A program made the position numbers and the translations under genes. The notes under the pieces were generated by a model that did no database searches, was not told the origin of the DNA, and saw nothing but the letters and a program-made list of their open reading frames with translations. From NCBI RefSeq assembly GCF_030272615.1, contig NC_081415.1, positions 190,182,270-190,246,269 of the forward strand: 64,000 bases of DNA. The letters are read 5' to 3'. Position 1 is the stretch's first letter. Every line of letters starts with the position of its first letter. Below, piece after piece: positions 46,851 through 59,138 of the stretch. Source of the stretch: Cryptomeria japonica (Eukaryota; Streptophyta; Pinopsida; Cupressales; Cupressaceae).

Positions 46851-47664
46851 TGTTGGCAAATGCACACTCCAATGAGACATTGTAGGTGATTGAAGGTTTT
46901 GTCATTGATGGCAACCTTACAATCTTATGACACCGACAAGACAATCCACCGGCACTAGCAAGGTCAGACTCTACACCGGCACACAGAACACTGACACCGA
47001 CAATGAAAGGAAGTATACCGGCACAGAAGCCGACAAGAATTTTGTTTGCAATATATTTTGTTAATTATTGTAAAATCATTGTAAGCTGACTTGGCAAGTT
47101 GTAAAATGACTCATATATATAAGAGCTCATTGTAGAACATTGTTGTAATAATGTAAGAAGATGGAAGGAGATTATTAGGTGAAATAAGGTAGACCTATTA
47201 TGTGAATTATAGGTTAAGGGTTTATGTATAAAGTAGAGCTATAAACCGGTATTGGATCTGGCATAGTAGATGCTATTTTGAAGTAGTACAAGACATTGGA
47301 TTTATATAATCCATTTTGTAAGTCAGTGAGACTTCCCATTTTGTAATTGAGCACTGAGCTCTAGGCATTTGGCCTTCCTGCATGTGTAGGCCCCTATTGT
47401 AGTAGTAATATTTTCTTATTGCCCAGTAAGTGAATATTGTGAGTCACAAATCCCACTGAGGTTTTTCCCACACCAGGTTTCCTCGTTAAACTATTGTGTT
47501 ATGGTGTGTTTTTCATGTGGTTGTTGCTATCTTTGTTTATTGCATTACTTTCTATTTACCGGTATACAGTATTAATATGCTCTACATGTTTTAAGTTAAG
47601 AAAATCTTCTAACTGATTAGATACAAATTCACCCCCCCTCTCAGTATCTGTGGGAATCCTAATA
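46851..47664 (+). repeat. N1b 3' LTR
   Basis: 814 bp, TGTTGGCAAATG to CCTAATA (last-but-one base changed from C). TATA-like CATATATATAAGAG at about 47110-47123. It matches 41107-41922. Confidence 0.92.
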
Positions 47665-48012
47665 GTTTAAACCCTATAAGATTTTGAGAAAGTTCAGTTC
47701 TGAAAATGCCTATGAAGTAGAGCTACCAGATAGTCTAAGTATTTAACCTATATTCAACGTTTTAGATCTTCATGAGTATCATGAACTAGAATTTAGTGAG
47801 GATAGTGTTGCATTCTTGGAGAAACAATTTCCCCGCAAGGAACCAGATCAAATTGAAGAGATTTTGGATAGTAGGATTGGGCGTAGTACCTAGAACAGTC
47901 ACTACAAAGAATATCTTGTGAAGTGGAAGAGCAGACCAGTTAAAGATTCATCTTGGATTTCTCAGGCAGAGGTAGACCACCTTGGTTTCCCTCTGACCCC
48001 AGCAAAGTGAGA
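47665..48012 (+). pseudogene. CV integrase end and chromodomain
   Basis: Right after the target duplication the integrase C-terminus resumes (YKILRKFSSENAYEVELP). The chromodomain lies at about 47840-47990: QIEEILDSRIG, YKEYLVKWKSRP, DSSWISQAEV, with the aromatic/KW pattern of the fold. A stop at 47891 (expected Arg) lies inside it and the frame ends at a TGA near 48008. Chromodomains direct chromovirus integration to modified chromatin. Confidence 0.85.
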
Positions 48013-48043
48013 GACTCACTTTTTTTCATTAACCCCGGATGTT

Positions 48044-48800
48044 TGATGTAGGAGCATCCCCGGTTCACAACAATCTTGCATCAACCAAAAACATTTCCTT
48101 TATGTTTTGTTTGTAGTTTCAGTTTTCCTTTTTGTGTGTCCTAGTTTTGGCTCACTTGATCCTATGGAGTTGGATTCTACTTGAAGGCTTGATCATATTT
48201 CTTTCTTTCAGACTACATCTCATTTGGATTACTTTTTGGCAAGATAATGCTACCAATTTCCATGATAGTTTCTTGTTACTGGTTGTCTGAGACCTATTCT
48301 AGTGATCTACCTGGAACCCATTCTGAAGCTTGCAGAGCCTTGGGCATTGATCTTGATGTCACTTGGTGTGTGACCAACCTCCTACGTTTCATCCTTTATA
48401 TTTTTTGGAGGAATCTCTTGGCGGAGGCCAACCTTGTTCAGTTTGCATGTTGGGTCTTATTCTTTGAGTTTTGATCCTTTGGATCAATATATATATTTGT
48501 ATTCATGCTTTAGAATGTAATCAATTCAGAACAAAGAATTATAAGATAGATAGATTGTGACTAGAAGATAGATCTTTCAATTCAAGGTCTCGGTGAGACC
48601 TATCCTACCTAGCCTATGTGTTGTTATGTTGTAACCCGGTTGTTACTGGTTGGATGTAAGTGAATTTCATGCAATAAACCTATCTATTCTACATTGCCTC
48701 CATCATATCTGTGTGTTTCCATTGTGTTTACTCTTGCTGATCGGTTTGGACTGATCTCGTTGAAAGTCCCTCCTCACCAATGACTGCTTCATTTGTGCAG
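48044..48800 (+). repeat. Probable CV 3' LTR (approximate)
   Basis: It starts TGATGTAGGAGCATCCCC about 35 bp after the chromodomain stop and contains TATATATAT (48487-48495) and a late AATAAA (48672-48677). A possible end is TTTGTGCA at 48799. There is no partner LTR in the window, so both ends are tentative. Confidence 0.5.
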
Positions 48801-49400
48801 GTTCTTGAAGGAGTTATATGTAAAGTTATTCTATGATAGAAGTAGTAATTTTATTCAATAGAAAAAAATTTATGATCTATTTCTCTCCAGTGTAAAATTT
48901 TGTCATCTTTGAAATGAATATAATCAAGGGTTTTTCATTTGTTGCATTGTTATGGTGTATGTAATTTTCATTTCATGATTTGACCTAAGGGTTTGATTAA
49001 ATGTTTGAGTGAGATTACAGAGTGATAGGGCTTATGCAAGGATTTAGATAAGTAGTTTAGGTTGGGATTGCAAATGTAATAATATTGTAATGCAATATTA
49101 TCTTAGATCTTATACTATTAGATAAAATTTTGTCGCATTTTCAGTTTACATCCTGTATCTTCAGGTACCCAATGGAGTAAGGCACTGATCACAACTTGTA
49201 ACTAATTTTAAATAGCAGTCTTGTGTTCAAATTCACTGGAAAATTACTATAATTTTTTGATTATCAGAATACCTTACATTTCATGTCTGTTATTGTTTAT
49301 CCTACCCATCTCATGCTCTGATTAGTTTTAGGATCACTAGAGGACTTGTCATCCTTGAGCATTCTCCCCATCATTGAGACCATGTATGAGATCATCTGCC
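48801..49400. other. Unassigned AT-rich sequence
   Basis: I find no gene, repeat partner or element motif. It may be the right flank of CV or part of the Copia2 LTR. Confidence 0.4.
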
Positions 49401-49815
49401 TTGTTTTAGTGAATATTTAAGTGTGGTACAAAGATCATAAAATTTACTAAAGGGATCACCCTCACGGGTTTTGTAGAGCCCAAAGCATAGAAGGATTTGT
49501 AGAATCCTTGTTAGTTGATCCAATCCTTGTGATAATTGCCACAATTGAAGTTGGTTGCTTCATAGAAATTGGATTGAGTGTATTGGTGGCTTTTAAAGCG
49601 TAAAATCTATTTTTAGTAACCAACACACTGATTAGGAAAACAAACTGCAAACTGGATCATATGCTATGATCAGTTAAGCTTACCAGATATAATGATACTA
49701 AAAATACTCTATACACCAAACCAAAATCCTAATATGCAATCACTAAATCAAGAATATGTTAACATTAATGACAACAACATATCCTAGCAACAACAATATC
49801 CAACAATCTCCTCAT
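49401..49815 (-). repeat. Copia2 3' LTR, part (left end unknown)
   Basis: The minus-strand LTR start TGTTGGATATTG is at 49815, preceded by GCCAAATGAGGAGAT (49816-49830), a PPT like that of N1. The other LTR end cannot be seen because no partner is in the window. Confidence 0.55.
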
Positions 49816-50252
49816 TTGGCATTGATTGCAACATATGAATGTAAAAAATAATCAATGGAAAGAAAGAAAATATCTCCAACAGACTCCCCCTAAGATCAAG
49901 CAGATTAAAAAAAAATTCATATGCTTCTCTTCCCCTTTGATAGCAATTTCAAAGATCTAAAAACAAAAAACCAAACTTACTCTCCCCCTTAGATAAGCAA
50001 ATCATGATTCTCTCCATCATAAACAAATAGCCAGACTACTCCACCAAGGGAGAAGCACCAACTCATCAATCAGGATAAAGAAATAAGATTGTGAAGTCCA
50101 CCGGATTTATGCAACTTAATGCATCTAGTTATCATCAGGAGGGGAAGATACCCCTAAATTTTCTCTCAAATAGACAAATGTATCTGCAGGCAAAGGCTTA
50201 GTGAAAATATTAGCAATCTTTTCCTTTGTAGATACATATTCCAACTTCACTT
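49816..50252 (-). pseudogene. Copia2 RNase H C-terminus and 3' region
   Basis: On the minus strand VKLEYVSTKEKIANIFTKPLPADTFVYLRE is encoded at about 50160-50252, the conserved copia RNase H end. Downstream non-coding sequence up to the PPT has several purine runs. It joins 51729 when the solo LTR and one CACTT are removed. Confidence 0.75.
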
Positions 50253-51723
50253 TGATGAATAATGATGAACAGTTACTACCAAACTAGTACTGAGAGGGGG
50301 GGGTGAGTCAGTATAGGCAAATAAACTTTCCCTGAACTAGTTTGACTGAAAAGACTGCACTTAACTAGTAAACAGTATCACCAGTCTAAATTAGGGCACT
50401 ACCAGTAAAACATAGTGAGAATGTGAAAGACATAAACCGGTTAACACTTAGATCTTCACCTCACCTAACATCTCCTTTCCACTTCACTCATATGCATAAA
50501 TAGGTAATACATCAGAAATATAAAGACTACTAGTTCAACATGCTTTACCACTTGATAGAAAATATTAAAGCATCACATGAAAAGCATCACACATGACACA
50601 CTGATTTTTCACATGGAAACCCAACTGGGAAAAACCATGGTGGGGATGAATACCCACAAGTTGTTCTTTGAACTCTTCTAAAGTCCGCTCTGTTAGGAGC
50701 CTAGTCTAGTTAAAGGCTTTACAATAAGTTCTGTTAGGAACCAATCTTGCTAGGGATCACGCGGTTAAGGGATGGCTAAACTACCCAGTTAAAGGTTACC
50801 TCGCAAGAGGGTTTGAAGAACTCATTGAATTGAATCACCCTGTTAAAGGATTTACACAAAAGCCTGTTAAAGCTACCCGATTAAGGGATTTTCCAACTGC
50901 TGAAATGGTTAGAAGTCAACAAGTAATTCACTAATCTGATAATAGCACACAATGCCAAGGTAGATCCTTTTTAGCTCCTTTGCTTCTGCAATCACACTTT
51001 GCAGGTATCCACACACTTCTTCAATCTGGCAAGAATCAAGTATCTCTTCACTTGGATACACATATAACATTTGCCAACAACTTCAAAAATGAAAAATATC
51101 ATTGACCTTATAGGAAACAAATAGGTCGGTAGCATAAACGCTAAACCCTAATTATTTAGGTTTAACAATTTAGTCGGTTCAATCCTAATCGTTAATCACA
51201 CTACATTGAATACAACAGTCTTGAACAGATCTCAAGACATTCTCCAACATTCATTCATTGTTGCTTCAGGAAGCTGATAACCCATCATGTGCTCTCCACC
51301 ATTTATAGAGACTTTGCACATTCCCAAGGTAGATAGGATCAATCTCCATGCAAGATCTTTGAGGAAATCCTTCACATGCACAAGGCTGATGTGGCAACAT
51401 GATCTGATCATCATTACAATGCTAACTCATCACAAGATGTCATCGGTTGAATCACATAGGCTTGGAATGCATCAACTGGAAACCCTGAAGTTGAGACTAC
51501 AAACTGGTAGTCATGCCAAATGAAACCTCAATACAAAACTTCCCATATACCGGTTCTCATTCCAACATACCGCTTCACTTTTTCACATATACCGGTTCAC
51601 AACATCATATTGGTTCTCTTTCCAGTTTGCTTACATCAATATACCAGTTCATACTTCAGCATATTGACATCAATGACAACATACAATATCATCATATCAT
51701 CAAGCTCTACACATATGCCAACA
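50253..51723 (-). mobile_element. Solo LTR inserted in Copia2 RNase H
   Basis: 1471 bp, minus-strand ends TGTTGGCATATG and ATTATTCATCA, TSD CACTT at 50248-50252 and 51724-51728. It has no internal coding sequence. The GAGAGGGGGGG tract near 50291 resembles the tract in N1 LTRs, so the families may be related. LTR-LTR recombination best explains the solo form. Confidence 0.85.
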
Positions 51724-51728
51724 CACTT

Positions 51729-52449
51729 CCTCTTCACTGACTTTTTCTCTCAAGAAATGATACTTGATTGACATATATTTAGTCTTTTAATGTTGCACCA
51801 GATTATTTGACATGTTAATAGCACTAGAATTATCAAAATATATGACATTAGGCTCATCATAGATAACTCTGATATCCTTCAACAGTTGCTTCATCCAAAC
51901 TACCTAAGTGCAGCTACCAGCAACAACAATGTACTCAGCTTCAGTAGTAGATAAGGACACCGAATCTTATTTCTTACTAGCCCATGAAACCAAATTCTTA
52001 CCTAAAAATAAAGCACCACCGGAGGTACTCTTCTAGTAATCAACATCACCAGCCCAATCAGCATCAATGTAAGCACATAACATGAAATTGTCATTCCTTG
52101 AAGCACATAACATGAAATTGTCATTCCTTGGATACCACAAACCATAATCCATAGTCCCCTTCAAGTATTTGAATATCCTCTTCACAAAAGTGGCATGACT
52201 CTCTTTGGGATCAACTTAATATCTAGCAGCCATGCACACAACATGCATAATGTTTAGCCTAGTTTGAATAAGATATAGCAGTCCACCAACTATATATCTA
52301 TACAAAGAGTGATTAGCTTTCAGAGATTCATCATTTTTAGACAATTTGCAGCCAGTCACCATAAGAGTTCCAACCAGTTTTGAGTCATCTAATCCAAACT
52401 TCTTCAACAATTCCTTCACATATTTAGTTTGAGATATAAAAATACCTTT
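51729..52449 (-). pseudogene. Copia2 RNase H and RT end
   Basis: On the minus strand MKELLKKFGLDDSKLVGT, a YRYIVGGLLYLIQTRLNI block and LSTTEAEYIVVAG (about 51925-51960) are visible, then YHFLREKVSEE up to 51729. A duplicated segment of about 30 bp (AAGCACATAACATGAAATTG) lies at 52070-52130. Stops interrupt it. Confidence 0.8.
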
Positions 52450-52796
52450 TCTAGTCTGTGAAATCTACAAACCTAGGAAAAAATTCATCTCTCCTATCAT
52501 AGATATCTTATATTATTTTTGCATCTCACTGGTAAACTTCATACTCAAGTCATCATCTCCTCCAAAGATAATATCATCAACAAAGACTTCAGCAATCAAG
52601 ATGTTATCATTCTCAATCTTAAAATACATATTACTATCAATAGTACCTTTATTAAATCCTAATTTTATCAAGTACTTATCCAATCTATCATACCAGACTC
52701 TAGGGGCTTGTTTCAATCCATAAAGAGCTTTCTTCAATTTGCATACCATGTCTCCATCATTTGATAATGAAAATCAATCAAGTTGCTCAATGTAGA
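52450..52796 (-). pseudogene. Copia2 RT, catalytic half
   Basis: MVCKLKKALYGLKQAPRVWYDRLDKYL and the active site EVFVDDIIFGGDD are encoded at about 52540-52749 on the minus strand. FVDD instead of YVDD occurs in SIRE-like elements. It is cut at the GTAGA duplication (52792-52796). Confidence 0.85.
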
Positions 52797-54284
52797 TGAT
52801 GCAGAGGGATCCCCTACTCTAGACCTCTCAAGGGTTCAGTCACTCAAGGAGACACACAGGAGGATACTTCCACATGCTAGGTGAAACACACTCTCCCTTC
52901 CAACTCCCATTGATCATGATTGATCATCTCATCAATTGCCTAAGGCTGCACTCTCAAGGTTTTGATAACCTACTCACTCCCTTGGACCCAACTCTAGGAT
53001 CAACACTTGGCTCCTAAGCCTCCTCAATACCCTAACACCAAGTTATACTCTTTCCACATTGTATTTTAAAGCATTACAAACCACTAAACTCCAAACTAGG
53101 TTCACAAGCCAAAAATGCTCAACACTTTGATTAAATAAAACCAAAGTTACCTTCTTGTTGTCCTCTTAGATATACCTATACACAGAGGTATATAAATTTT
53201 GACCTGGTTCTACACTCCTTTATCTCTCCAGTAAGATTTTGAAGAAATTTATTTAGAACAACATATTAAAAATTTAGACAAATCCAACAGTTCAACACCA
53301 AGATATGGCCCCCGCATCAGGCTAAATTTTTCTATGACTGTCATTTTGTCACACTAGGACTGCAACAGTCATAAAAACCTCTTGCATGCACATGCCAAAT
53401 CCTTCATGGAACCCTACACACACCTTGAACAGGTAATATACATCCTTTCCCTCATCCCTGCCCAAAATGAGGATTTTTTAAGCATTAAAAAAAAAGATAT
53501 TACATTTATGAAGCCACTGGTTACCCTAAGCCAGGGTTCTGGCAGATTTCACTAAAACTTTGATATCTTTATCAAATGAACACCAAATCAAATGCCACTA
53601 CCTCCAAAATAGATTTTTATCATTCCTTTATCATCCCCAAACAATAATATTTCAAAATATAAACATGAAATGCATCAAAATTAACAAAATATCTGACTGT
53701 CCACGTTGAAAACTCAGAAAATGCACATGAAAATATGATTTTTATTGCTCCAAATGATTTCTTTCCACCATACACTCACAATATCTCCCAATGTCATTGT
53801 TTTACAACCTTTTATAGCACTTTTGGCCTTAAAAACTGAACCATAACCACCCAACTACCTCTAACCACCTATTTTTGTCATTTTTTTTATTTTTGACAAT
53901 AAAAGTTGCTCTCAAAAGTTGTCTTTTGACAAACAAAGTTGTCAACATGAACAAACTTGACCCCTAACTCTACCAAAACAAAAAAATGGTCTTAATATGA
54001 CCTTACAAACATTTTAAATATTTTTTTATTCCTCACAAACCTATTCTACCCTTCAAAACCCAATTTTAGCCCTTTCTAGGCCTAATTGCCAATTTTGACA
54101 ATTTTACACTTTTTGATCTTTCTATTACATTTCATTGCATTTATTGGCTCTAATGGCCATGATTACATTGTTTTAAGACCTTAAAGGCCTTTTAGACTTC
54201 ATTTCTCATTTATTCTCCATGAAGGCCTATCAGTGACCCTAGTGCACCTTGTCTTCATGGATCTTCATAGGTGCTCCTGCACCA
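52797..54284 (-). repeat. LTR A (diverged)
   Basis: 1488 bp, plus-strand ends TGATGCAGAG and CTCCTGCACCA. It differs in length and much of its sequence from B and C but shares both end motifs. Confidence 0.65.
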
Positions 54285-54840
54285 TACTCCCAGGGACAAA
54301 AGATTCAAGGTCCCTTTGAATGGCTGCCTCCTCTTTCTAGTCTTCCAATTCATAGGTACTTGTTGTTTGTACCCTAGAAGAAAATTTCCATGCTTTGGTG
54401 GCTCATTGCAACTTCTCCCAAGATGGTACTCAATATAAGCACCTCCAACATTGTCATCCATGTATACACTCAACAAACCTACATACAAATGATTAGAAAA
54501 AACAAATATAGTATCATCATTGATTTCAATATCAACTTGTTCCATCATTGGAATCTTTTATGTCAACATCTCTAGTGAGTCAACCCCACTATGGCTTCTC
54601 CATTCTTCCTCTATGGCTGCATACAATTCCCATAGATCAGGTTCTTCTCCTTCACCAAATTTATTCTCATTCTCATGCCATTCACCTTGGCATCTCAACT
54701 CTCTATCCAACTTCAAGGCTATATCATTAGCCTCACAATTCACTATTATTGGGGTACTTTGCTAAACTATACCCTTTACTCCATCCAAAGACCATTCCAT
54801 TGTCACAATCAAAATCACTTTTTCATACTCAAGCCTTCAA
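54255..54840 (-). pseudogene. Unrecognised reading frame in first internal segment
   Basis: On the minus strand about 190 codons are open with two stops (near 54764 and 54558). Composition is protein-like: EWHENENKFGEGEEPDLWELYAAIEEEW and GGAYIEYHLGRSCNEPPKHG. It overlaps the start of LTR A by about 30 bp. I recognise no domain. It could be a remnant of this element's gag or a captured host exon. Confidence 0.4.
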
Positions 54841-54889
54841 GACTTGAACCCTTGCTGTTATCACCAGCATCTTTGTCATCTACCATAAA

Positions 54890-56066
54890 ACCATAAAACC
54901 TTCATTCAAGGGTAGACTTTAAACTTGAATCAAGAGGAATATAAAAAGATAAAACATTCCTCTCAACTCCAAATCAATTTCAAAGGTTATATTACATCTC
55001 TACACACCTTCATTAAATATTTCAAATCATAACATTCACCATAACATGAGAGAACAAATTCTTATTTGCCATGGAATACCCTAGTTCAGGGTTTCATCCC
55101 TCAAAAAGTGTTTTCACCAAAATAATCACAAAATATTCAATTCTTAACCAAATCAAGTAATACAAAAAGAAATAGAAAGAATATTTAAATAACTTTCAAA
55201 AAAATATATCCTTTCTTCTTTATGATCCCTCATGTGACCCCACCAAATGCTGCAATCGGACTGCTACTGCCTTCACCAATCTGCCTTTCACCATGAACTG
55301 TAACAAACAGTCATCAATAACATTTTACATATTTCTCATAAATAAATCACTTCAGTCATAATTTATATTATTGAGTTAAACAAATTCTCTCAAAATTTCA
55401 GCCAGATCCAACAGTTAAATCAAAAGGTATGATCATTTTCACAAAAATGGGTAACCCTTGGTAGGGTTTTGACAATTATTGAAAAACAAACATATCTTGC
55501 CAAATACTCCACAAAAATGCACAAGAAAGGATTCATCTGAAATATATTTCATCAATATATCATTAAATAACATCTAAATATAAAAATTACATCAAATGTG
55601 ATCCTCCATGGATCTATGACAGTCACAGGTTCCTTAAAACCTCATGACAGTTTGAGGGTTTGATGGATAATCTTTGTCAAATCCCCTCCAAACTGATCTA
55701 CCTTCTTGATTTCGACCAGACATGGTTTTATAAACCATTTCCAACTCCTTTCTAACTACTCCAACCACCTCATAACCAATTGATTTCATTTTTATAGTTT
55801 TGTTGCACTTTTTGGCAATATTGCAACTTTGCAATTTTTACAATTTTTGATATAAATGACTCTAACTCTTACATGGACACTTGTTAAACTTCAATATGGA
55901 CCAAATATGATATCTTTGGACAAAATGGCTCATTTAGCCTTACATATTATGATTCAATTGACTTAAATAACCTTAATACATTATGAATGACTCAAATACA
56001 ATAAATTGTTCATATTATGACTTTTGACCTCCTGGTATGCTTGTGTTCTTAGGTGCCTCTACACCA
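54890..56066 (-). repeat. LTR B
   Basis: A close copy of C. Its left 20 or so bases do not match the C end (TGATGCAGAG), so it is truncated or recombined there. The right end is CTCTACACCA. Confidence 0.75.
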
Positions 56067-56585
56067 TACTCCTAACCTTGAAAATTTTCCAAGTCCCTTG
56101 GAAATGTGAGTAAAATGACCTGCAAGAAAAAATTTGAGTGAAATTTTCACCTTTGTCTTCATCTTTACCTCTTTATGCCTCTTTATGCTTCTACTCTCAT
56201 CTTCTTTATGTTGCTTCTTCCTTCTCAAACAATCTCTTTGTGACTCCTACCAATGGATTTTGTAGTGGCTACCACCCAAGTGCTTTTACCAACCATAAGT
56301 ATACCTCACCAACAACCTCCTTGACTCACCTAGGAGTTCTCCTCTTTTCCTCTCTCCCTAGTCTCTTGGCAATCAATGGACCATCCCTTGGCCCTGGACC
56401 ATCCCTTTGGCCCTTGACAGACCTTCCTTGTCTGCCTTCTTGCAGTTAGATGGACGAGCACCTTGCAACCAAAAACTCATCAGAAAAAACCAAATAACAA
56501 ATCCTTCATGGCTAGGTCCTGGTGTAGATTGCCTCTTTTGGTGCTCTACCCACACACTCAGGCTCTTCTAGCACTGATACCAATT
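56067..56585 (-). other. Internal segment between LTRs B and C with iMet-type PBS
   Basis: 519 bp. On the minus strand the sequence next to LTR C reads AATTGGTATCAGTGC (56571-56585), matching the iMet PBS TGGTATCAGAGC at all but one base. No coding sequence is seen. B-internal-C alone has the layout of a miniature (TRIM-like) element, though its LTRs are long. Confidence 0.7.
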
Positions 56586-57785
56586 TGATGCAGAGCATGT
56601 ATCACAAACCATAAAACTTTCATTCAAGGGTAGACTTTAAACTTGAATCAAGAGGCATATAAAAAGATACAATATTCCTCTCAACTCCAAATAAATTTCA
56701 AAGGTTATATTACATCTCTACATACCTTCATTAAATATTTCAAATCACAACATTCACCATAACATGAGAGAACAAATTCTTATTTGCCATGGAATACCCT
56801 AGTTCAGGGTTTCATCCCTCAAAAAGTGTTTTCACCAAAATAATCACAAAATATTCAATTCTTAACCAAATCAAGTAAGACAAAAAGCACTAGAAATATG
56901 ATTTAGAGACCTTTCCAAAACATATATCCTTTCTTCTTTATGATCCCTCATGTGACCCCACCAAATGTTGCAACCGGACTACTACTGCCTTCACCAATCT
57001 GCCTTTCTCCATGAGCTGTAACAAACAGGCATCAATAAAATTTTACATATTTCTCATAAAGAAAATCTCTTCAGTCATAATTTATATTATTGAGTTAAAC
57101 AAGTTGTCTTGAAAATTCAGCCAGATCCAATGGTTAAATCAAAAGGTATGATCATTTTCCCAAAAATGGGTAACCCTTGGCAGGGTTTTGACAATTATTG
57201 AAGAACAAACATATCTTGCCAAATACTCCACAAAAATGCACAAGAAAGGATTCATTTGAAATATATTTCATCAATATATCATTTAATAACATCTACATAT
57301 AAAAATTACATCAAATGTGATCCTCCATGGATCTATGACAGTCATAAGTTCCTTAAAACCTCATGACAGTTTGAGGGTTTGATGGATAATCTTTGTCAAA
57401 TCCCCTCCAAACTAATCTACCTTTTTGATTTTGACCAAAAATAGTTTTATAAACCATTTCCAACTCCTTTATAACTAATCCAACCATCTCATAACCAATG
57501 GATTTCATTTTTACACTTGTGTTGCACTTTTTGGCAATATTGCAACTTTGCAATTTTTACAATTTTTGACATAAATGACTCTAACTCTTACATGGACACC
57601 TTTAAAACTTCAATATGGACCAAATATGATATCTTTGGACAAAATGGCTCATTTATCCTTACATATTATGATTCAATTGATTCAAATAACCTTAATACAT
57701 TATGAATGACTCAAATACAATAAATTGTTCATATTATGACTTTTGACCTCCTGGTATGCTTGTGTGCTTAGGTGCCTCTACACTA
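56586..57785 (-). repeat. LTR C
   Basis: 1200 bp, TGATGCAGAGCATG to CTCTACACTA. The TSD GTAGA follows. Confidence 0.82.
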
Positions 57786-57790
57786 GTAGA

Positions 57791-58688
57791 CTTCTTCCTC
57801 AAGATCACTATTTAGAAAAGATGACTTGACATCCATCTAATGCACCTTGAAATCTTTATAAGCAGCATATGCAAGCAATATTCTAACAACTTCAAGTCTG
57901 GCTACCAGAGCAAAAGTCTCCTCATAATCAATCCCTTCTTTTGGTGAATATCCTTTTCATACCAGTCTAGCTTTATTTCTAACAACTTCACTGACTTTAT
58001 TCAATTTGTTCCTGAATACCCATTTATTACCAATCACATTATTATCTTAGGTCTTGGCACAAGTTCTCATGTGTTATTCTTTTCAATCTGATTCAATTCT
58101 TCTTTCATAGCTTTCATCCAATTTTCATCTTTGCAAGCTTCAACAACATCTTTAGGTTCAATTTTGGAAATCAGACATACCTCTTCAATAGCTAGCCTTC
58201 TTCTAGTCATCACACCTTTATTTTTATCACCAATAATCTTATTTTCTAAATGATTCAATCTTACACACCTTAGAGTCTTCTGATTATTCTAATTTTCAGG
58301 TTACTGCACCTCTCTGTCGACAGTACCAACATCCAGATTAACAGTCTCTACCAGATCATTCTGCTTCAATTTTTCAATCTGAAAAGGATTTAAAATAATG
58401 TGTTGACCATCATCATATCCACAAGCTCTAATATATTTTTCATAGTTCTCATCAACCTTCACATTTCACATTATACTATCTTTCTTAGTCTCTTATTATA
58501 GAACCGGTAGGCTTTTCTCTTTGTTGAATATCCCAAGAAAATTCCTTCATCACTTCTAGCATCAAACTTTCCTATATCCTCATCTCTCTTGATATAACAC
58601 TTGCTACCAAAAATTCAAAAATACCTCATAGTAGGAACATGAACAAACTATAGCTCATAAGGAGTCTTTCTTATATCACCTTTAATAT
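57791..58688 (-). pseudogene. Copia2 RT N-terminal half and integrase C-terminus
   Basis: Minus strand, from the N3 junction: RKTPYEL, FGSKCYIKRDEDIGKFDARSDEGIFLGYS (integrase end, about 58520-58640), then DENWMKAMKEELNQIEKNNT (about 58075-58140) and [11 protein letters not shown] plus HQMDVKSSFLNSDLEEEVY (about 57791-57950) of RT. Stops and frameshifts occur, for example at 58064 (expected Trp). Confidence 0.8.
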
Positions 58689-59138
58689 TGTTGGTGTAAA
58701 TAATTATTCATCTTGGATATTATTACACTTACTCAAGTTTACTTAAGAAATGCATTTCATAGTAGTTTGGGTATGAGACACTTGGGTGTTTGTGCCACAT
58801 TAGGATAGTGTGTGTAGGCGAAATTCCACCTTTTATGGTGTTGATCTTCTTGTTACACTCCACATTCAAAGGGTGATCCACCTCATGTGGACTATTATAT
58901 TATTTCTCCTACCTACCCACACCTATTTCCTACCTACCCTTGTTTCTTATTGAGCCACATGTCAATATTTGTGTGCTCACATATCCCTAGCCTTGCCTAT
59001 ATAAGCAAGCTCATCTACACTGTATGTAATTTGAATATTGATCATTTTCTATTGATGAGAATATAGTTTATTCTTGTCCTATATTGTGTCTCTATTTTGT
59101 ACATTTCATTGAGCTCTTGATCTTGGCAAAATCTCACA
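58689..59138 (+). repeat. N3 5' LTR
   Basis: TGTTGGTGTAAATAATT to AAATCTCACA. TATA box TATATAAG at 58998-59005, about 140 bp before the end. Confidence 0.94.

Larger units (their letters stand above)
41107..47664 (+). mobile_element. N1b: second copy of the pol-less N1 family, nested in CV integrase
   Basis: 6558 bp with LTRs of 816 (41107-41922) and 814 bp (46851-47664). The 5-bp flanks are GTTTG and GTTTA, one transition apart. The element carries a PBS, ORF1, ORF2, doubled PPT and LTR like N1a. ORF2 keeps the middle section missing in N1a. There is no RT or integrase anywhere between the LTRs, so the family itself, not just one copy, appears pol-less. Confidence 0.9.
37578..48800 (+). mobile_element. 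CV: chromovirus (Ty3/gypsy), 5' part cut off by T2, split by N1b
   Basis: Partial gag with zinc knuckle, protease, RT, RNase H and integrase lie at about 37600-41106, and a chromodomain at 47700-48010, with N1b inserted between. The 5' LTR and most of gag are missing at the T2 LTR boundary; they may lie to the left of the window if T1/T2 were inserted into CV. The right end, within an LTR-like region starting near 48044, is approximate. Confidence 0.8.
52797..57785 (-). mobile_element. Three-LTR element inserted in Copia2 RT
   Basis: 4989 bp flanked by GTAGA at 52792-52796 and 57786-57790. It has LTR-like segments A (52797-54284), B (54890-56066) and C (56586-57785), with internal segments 54285-54889 and 56067-56585. 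B and C are close copies; A is a diverged relative (shared AAATCCAACAGTT and ACCATACTCC context). The order LTR-internal-LTR-internal-LTR suggests unequal recombination between related elements. No RT or integrase is seen. Confidence 0.78.

Noticed and set aside
48247-48474. 75-codon frame in the CV LTR region
   Set aside because: Short, hydrophobic, inside untranslated LTR-like sequence, with no related frame elsewhere in the window.
52070-52130. Short direct duplication in Copia2
   Set aside because: A single local duplication of about 30 bp without flanking structure; noted in the Copia2 entry only.
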